From assembly GCA_030652995.1 (NCBI GenBank), contig JAUSAG010000011.1, positions 1-64,000 of the forward strand: a DNA stretch of 64,000 nt. The letters run 5' to 3'. Positions within the stretch are counted from its first letter, which is position 1. Each line of letters opens with the position of its first letter. The notes under the pieces were generated by a model. The model searched no databases. It saw only the letters and a list, made by a program, of their open reading frames with translations, and had not been told where the DNA came from. This stretch comes from Methylotenera sp. Its GTDB lineage: Bacteria > Pseudomonadota > Gammaproteobacteria > Burkholderiales > Methylophilaceae. The position numbers were made by a program, and so were the translations under genes. Shown in pieces: positions 63,664 to 64,000 of the stretch.

Positions 63664-64000
63664 ATTGTGAAACAAAGCTGGTTGAACCGTTAAAGACAAA
63701 TTAAGCACTCTTTACTGTTCAGCCAGTCTTTACCTTAAGTTTAGGTTGATTCAAGGTGACAGCTTTTATTATTGTTATTCCCACTATGGCATTTGACTTT
63801 GACCTTTAGTCTTATTTAACCGCCATATTAAACTTCATTAAAAAAATCTAGTATCTCTTGAAATTCCTTCACGAAATATTGTATTTAAAATTTCAAAGTC
63901 AACCTTAGTCTTATGTTGATTATGACGCATATGCTGGCATGGTGGTTTTTATCTACCCATGAATTTGGATTAGCTAAGCCGTAAGCATAAGTTATATGAT
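63664..64000. other. 337-bp intergenic region at the window end
   Basis: AT-rich, no long frame, no convincing terminator hairpin or promoter pair seen. A pair of CTTTGAC/GTCAAAG-like words appears (around 63798 and 63895) without clear structure. The next gene lies outside. Confidence 0.6.

Noticed and set aside
1-64000. CRISPR array, tRNA/rRNA genes, prophage or insertion sequences
   Set aside because: No regularly spaced repeats, transposase, integrase or cloverleaf-like segments were seen by eye.

Overview
The window looks like a chromosomal segment of a methylotrophic betaproteobacterium of the Methylophilaceae (Methylotenera/Methylobacillus-like). The main reason is a methanolan-type exopolysaccharide locus: EpsA regulator, EpsB initiating transferase, EpsL, EpsD, EpsE, EpsF, EpsG, exosortase B and EpsI, together with four PEP-CTERM proteins. 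DNA is moderately AT-rich, genes are tightly packed with many ATGA/TAATG overlaps, and no rRNA, tRNA, IS element or CRISPR array was seen. The genus is an inference from gene families, not from a search.

Layout. (1) 1-4711: a truncated reading frame, a secreted PhoX-like protein on the minus strand, the EpsB-type undecaprenyl-phosphate sugar transferase and an NDP-sugar pyrophosphorylase. (2) 4736-14181: an eleven-gene operon for a compact type II secretion / type IV pilus-like machine (GspG, GspF, GspE, PilM/N/O/P-like inner-membrane proteins, secretin GspD, three further pseudopilins), preceded by a convincing PhoB box with a correctly spaced -10. (3) 14399-16820: lytic transglycosylase, EpsA (LuxR family), DsbC. 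(4) 17366-38803: a secretion/surface island: a PEP-CTERM protein, a PstS-like secreted protein, a 3666-residue filamentous haemagglutinin with its TpsB transporter, then an ExbB protein fused to DUF2341 and LamG-like extracytoplasmic domains, two ExbDs, TonB, a porin-like barrel and a periplasmic coiled-coil protein. (5) 38909-62039: the XrtB/Eps exopolysaccharide locus: CAAX-type protease, EpsL, two tandem-duplicated PEP-CTERM proteins, EpsD-E-F-G-XrtB-I, flippase, pyruvyltransferase, five glycosyltransferases, an O-antigen-ligase-like protein, a secreted clan GH-A-like glycosidase and a VanZ-family protein. (6) 62164-63663: a PEP-CTERM protein with a choice-of-anchor I propeller.

How the parts fit. 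EpsB primes the lipid carrier, the glycosyltransferases extend the repeat, the flippase and ligase/polymerase-like protein act at the inner membrane, EpsE/F/G/L export the polymer, and XrtB with EpsI processes PEP-CTERM proteins destined for the same matrix. The PhoB box suggests the secretion machine is made under phosphate starvation; the nearby PstS-like and PhoX-like secreted proteins are plausible clients. The least explained part is the FhaB-TpsB-ExbB(fusion)-ExbD-ExbD-TonB-porin-coiled-coil block, which looks like a two-partner-secretion adhesin with its own proton-motive-force transducer.

Most notable non-coding structure: the two tandem PEP-CTERM genes (exact 770-bp offset, no indels) each carry a 5' leader that can fold to hide the Shine-Dalgarno, with compensatory base changes between the copies.
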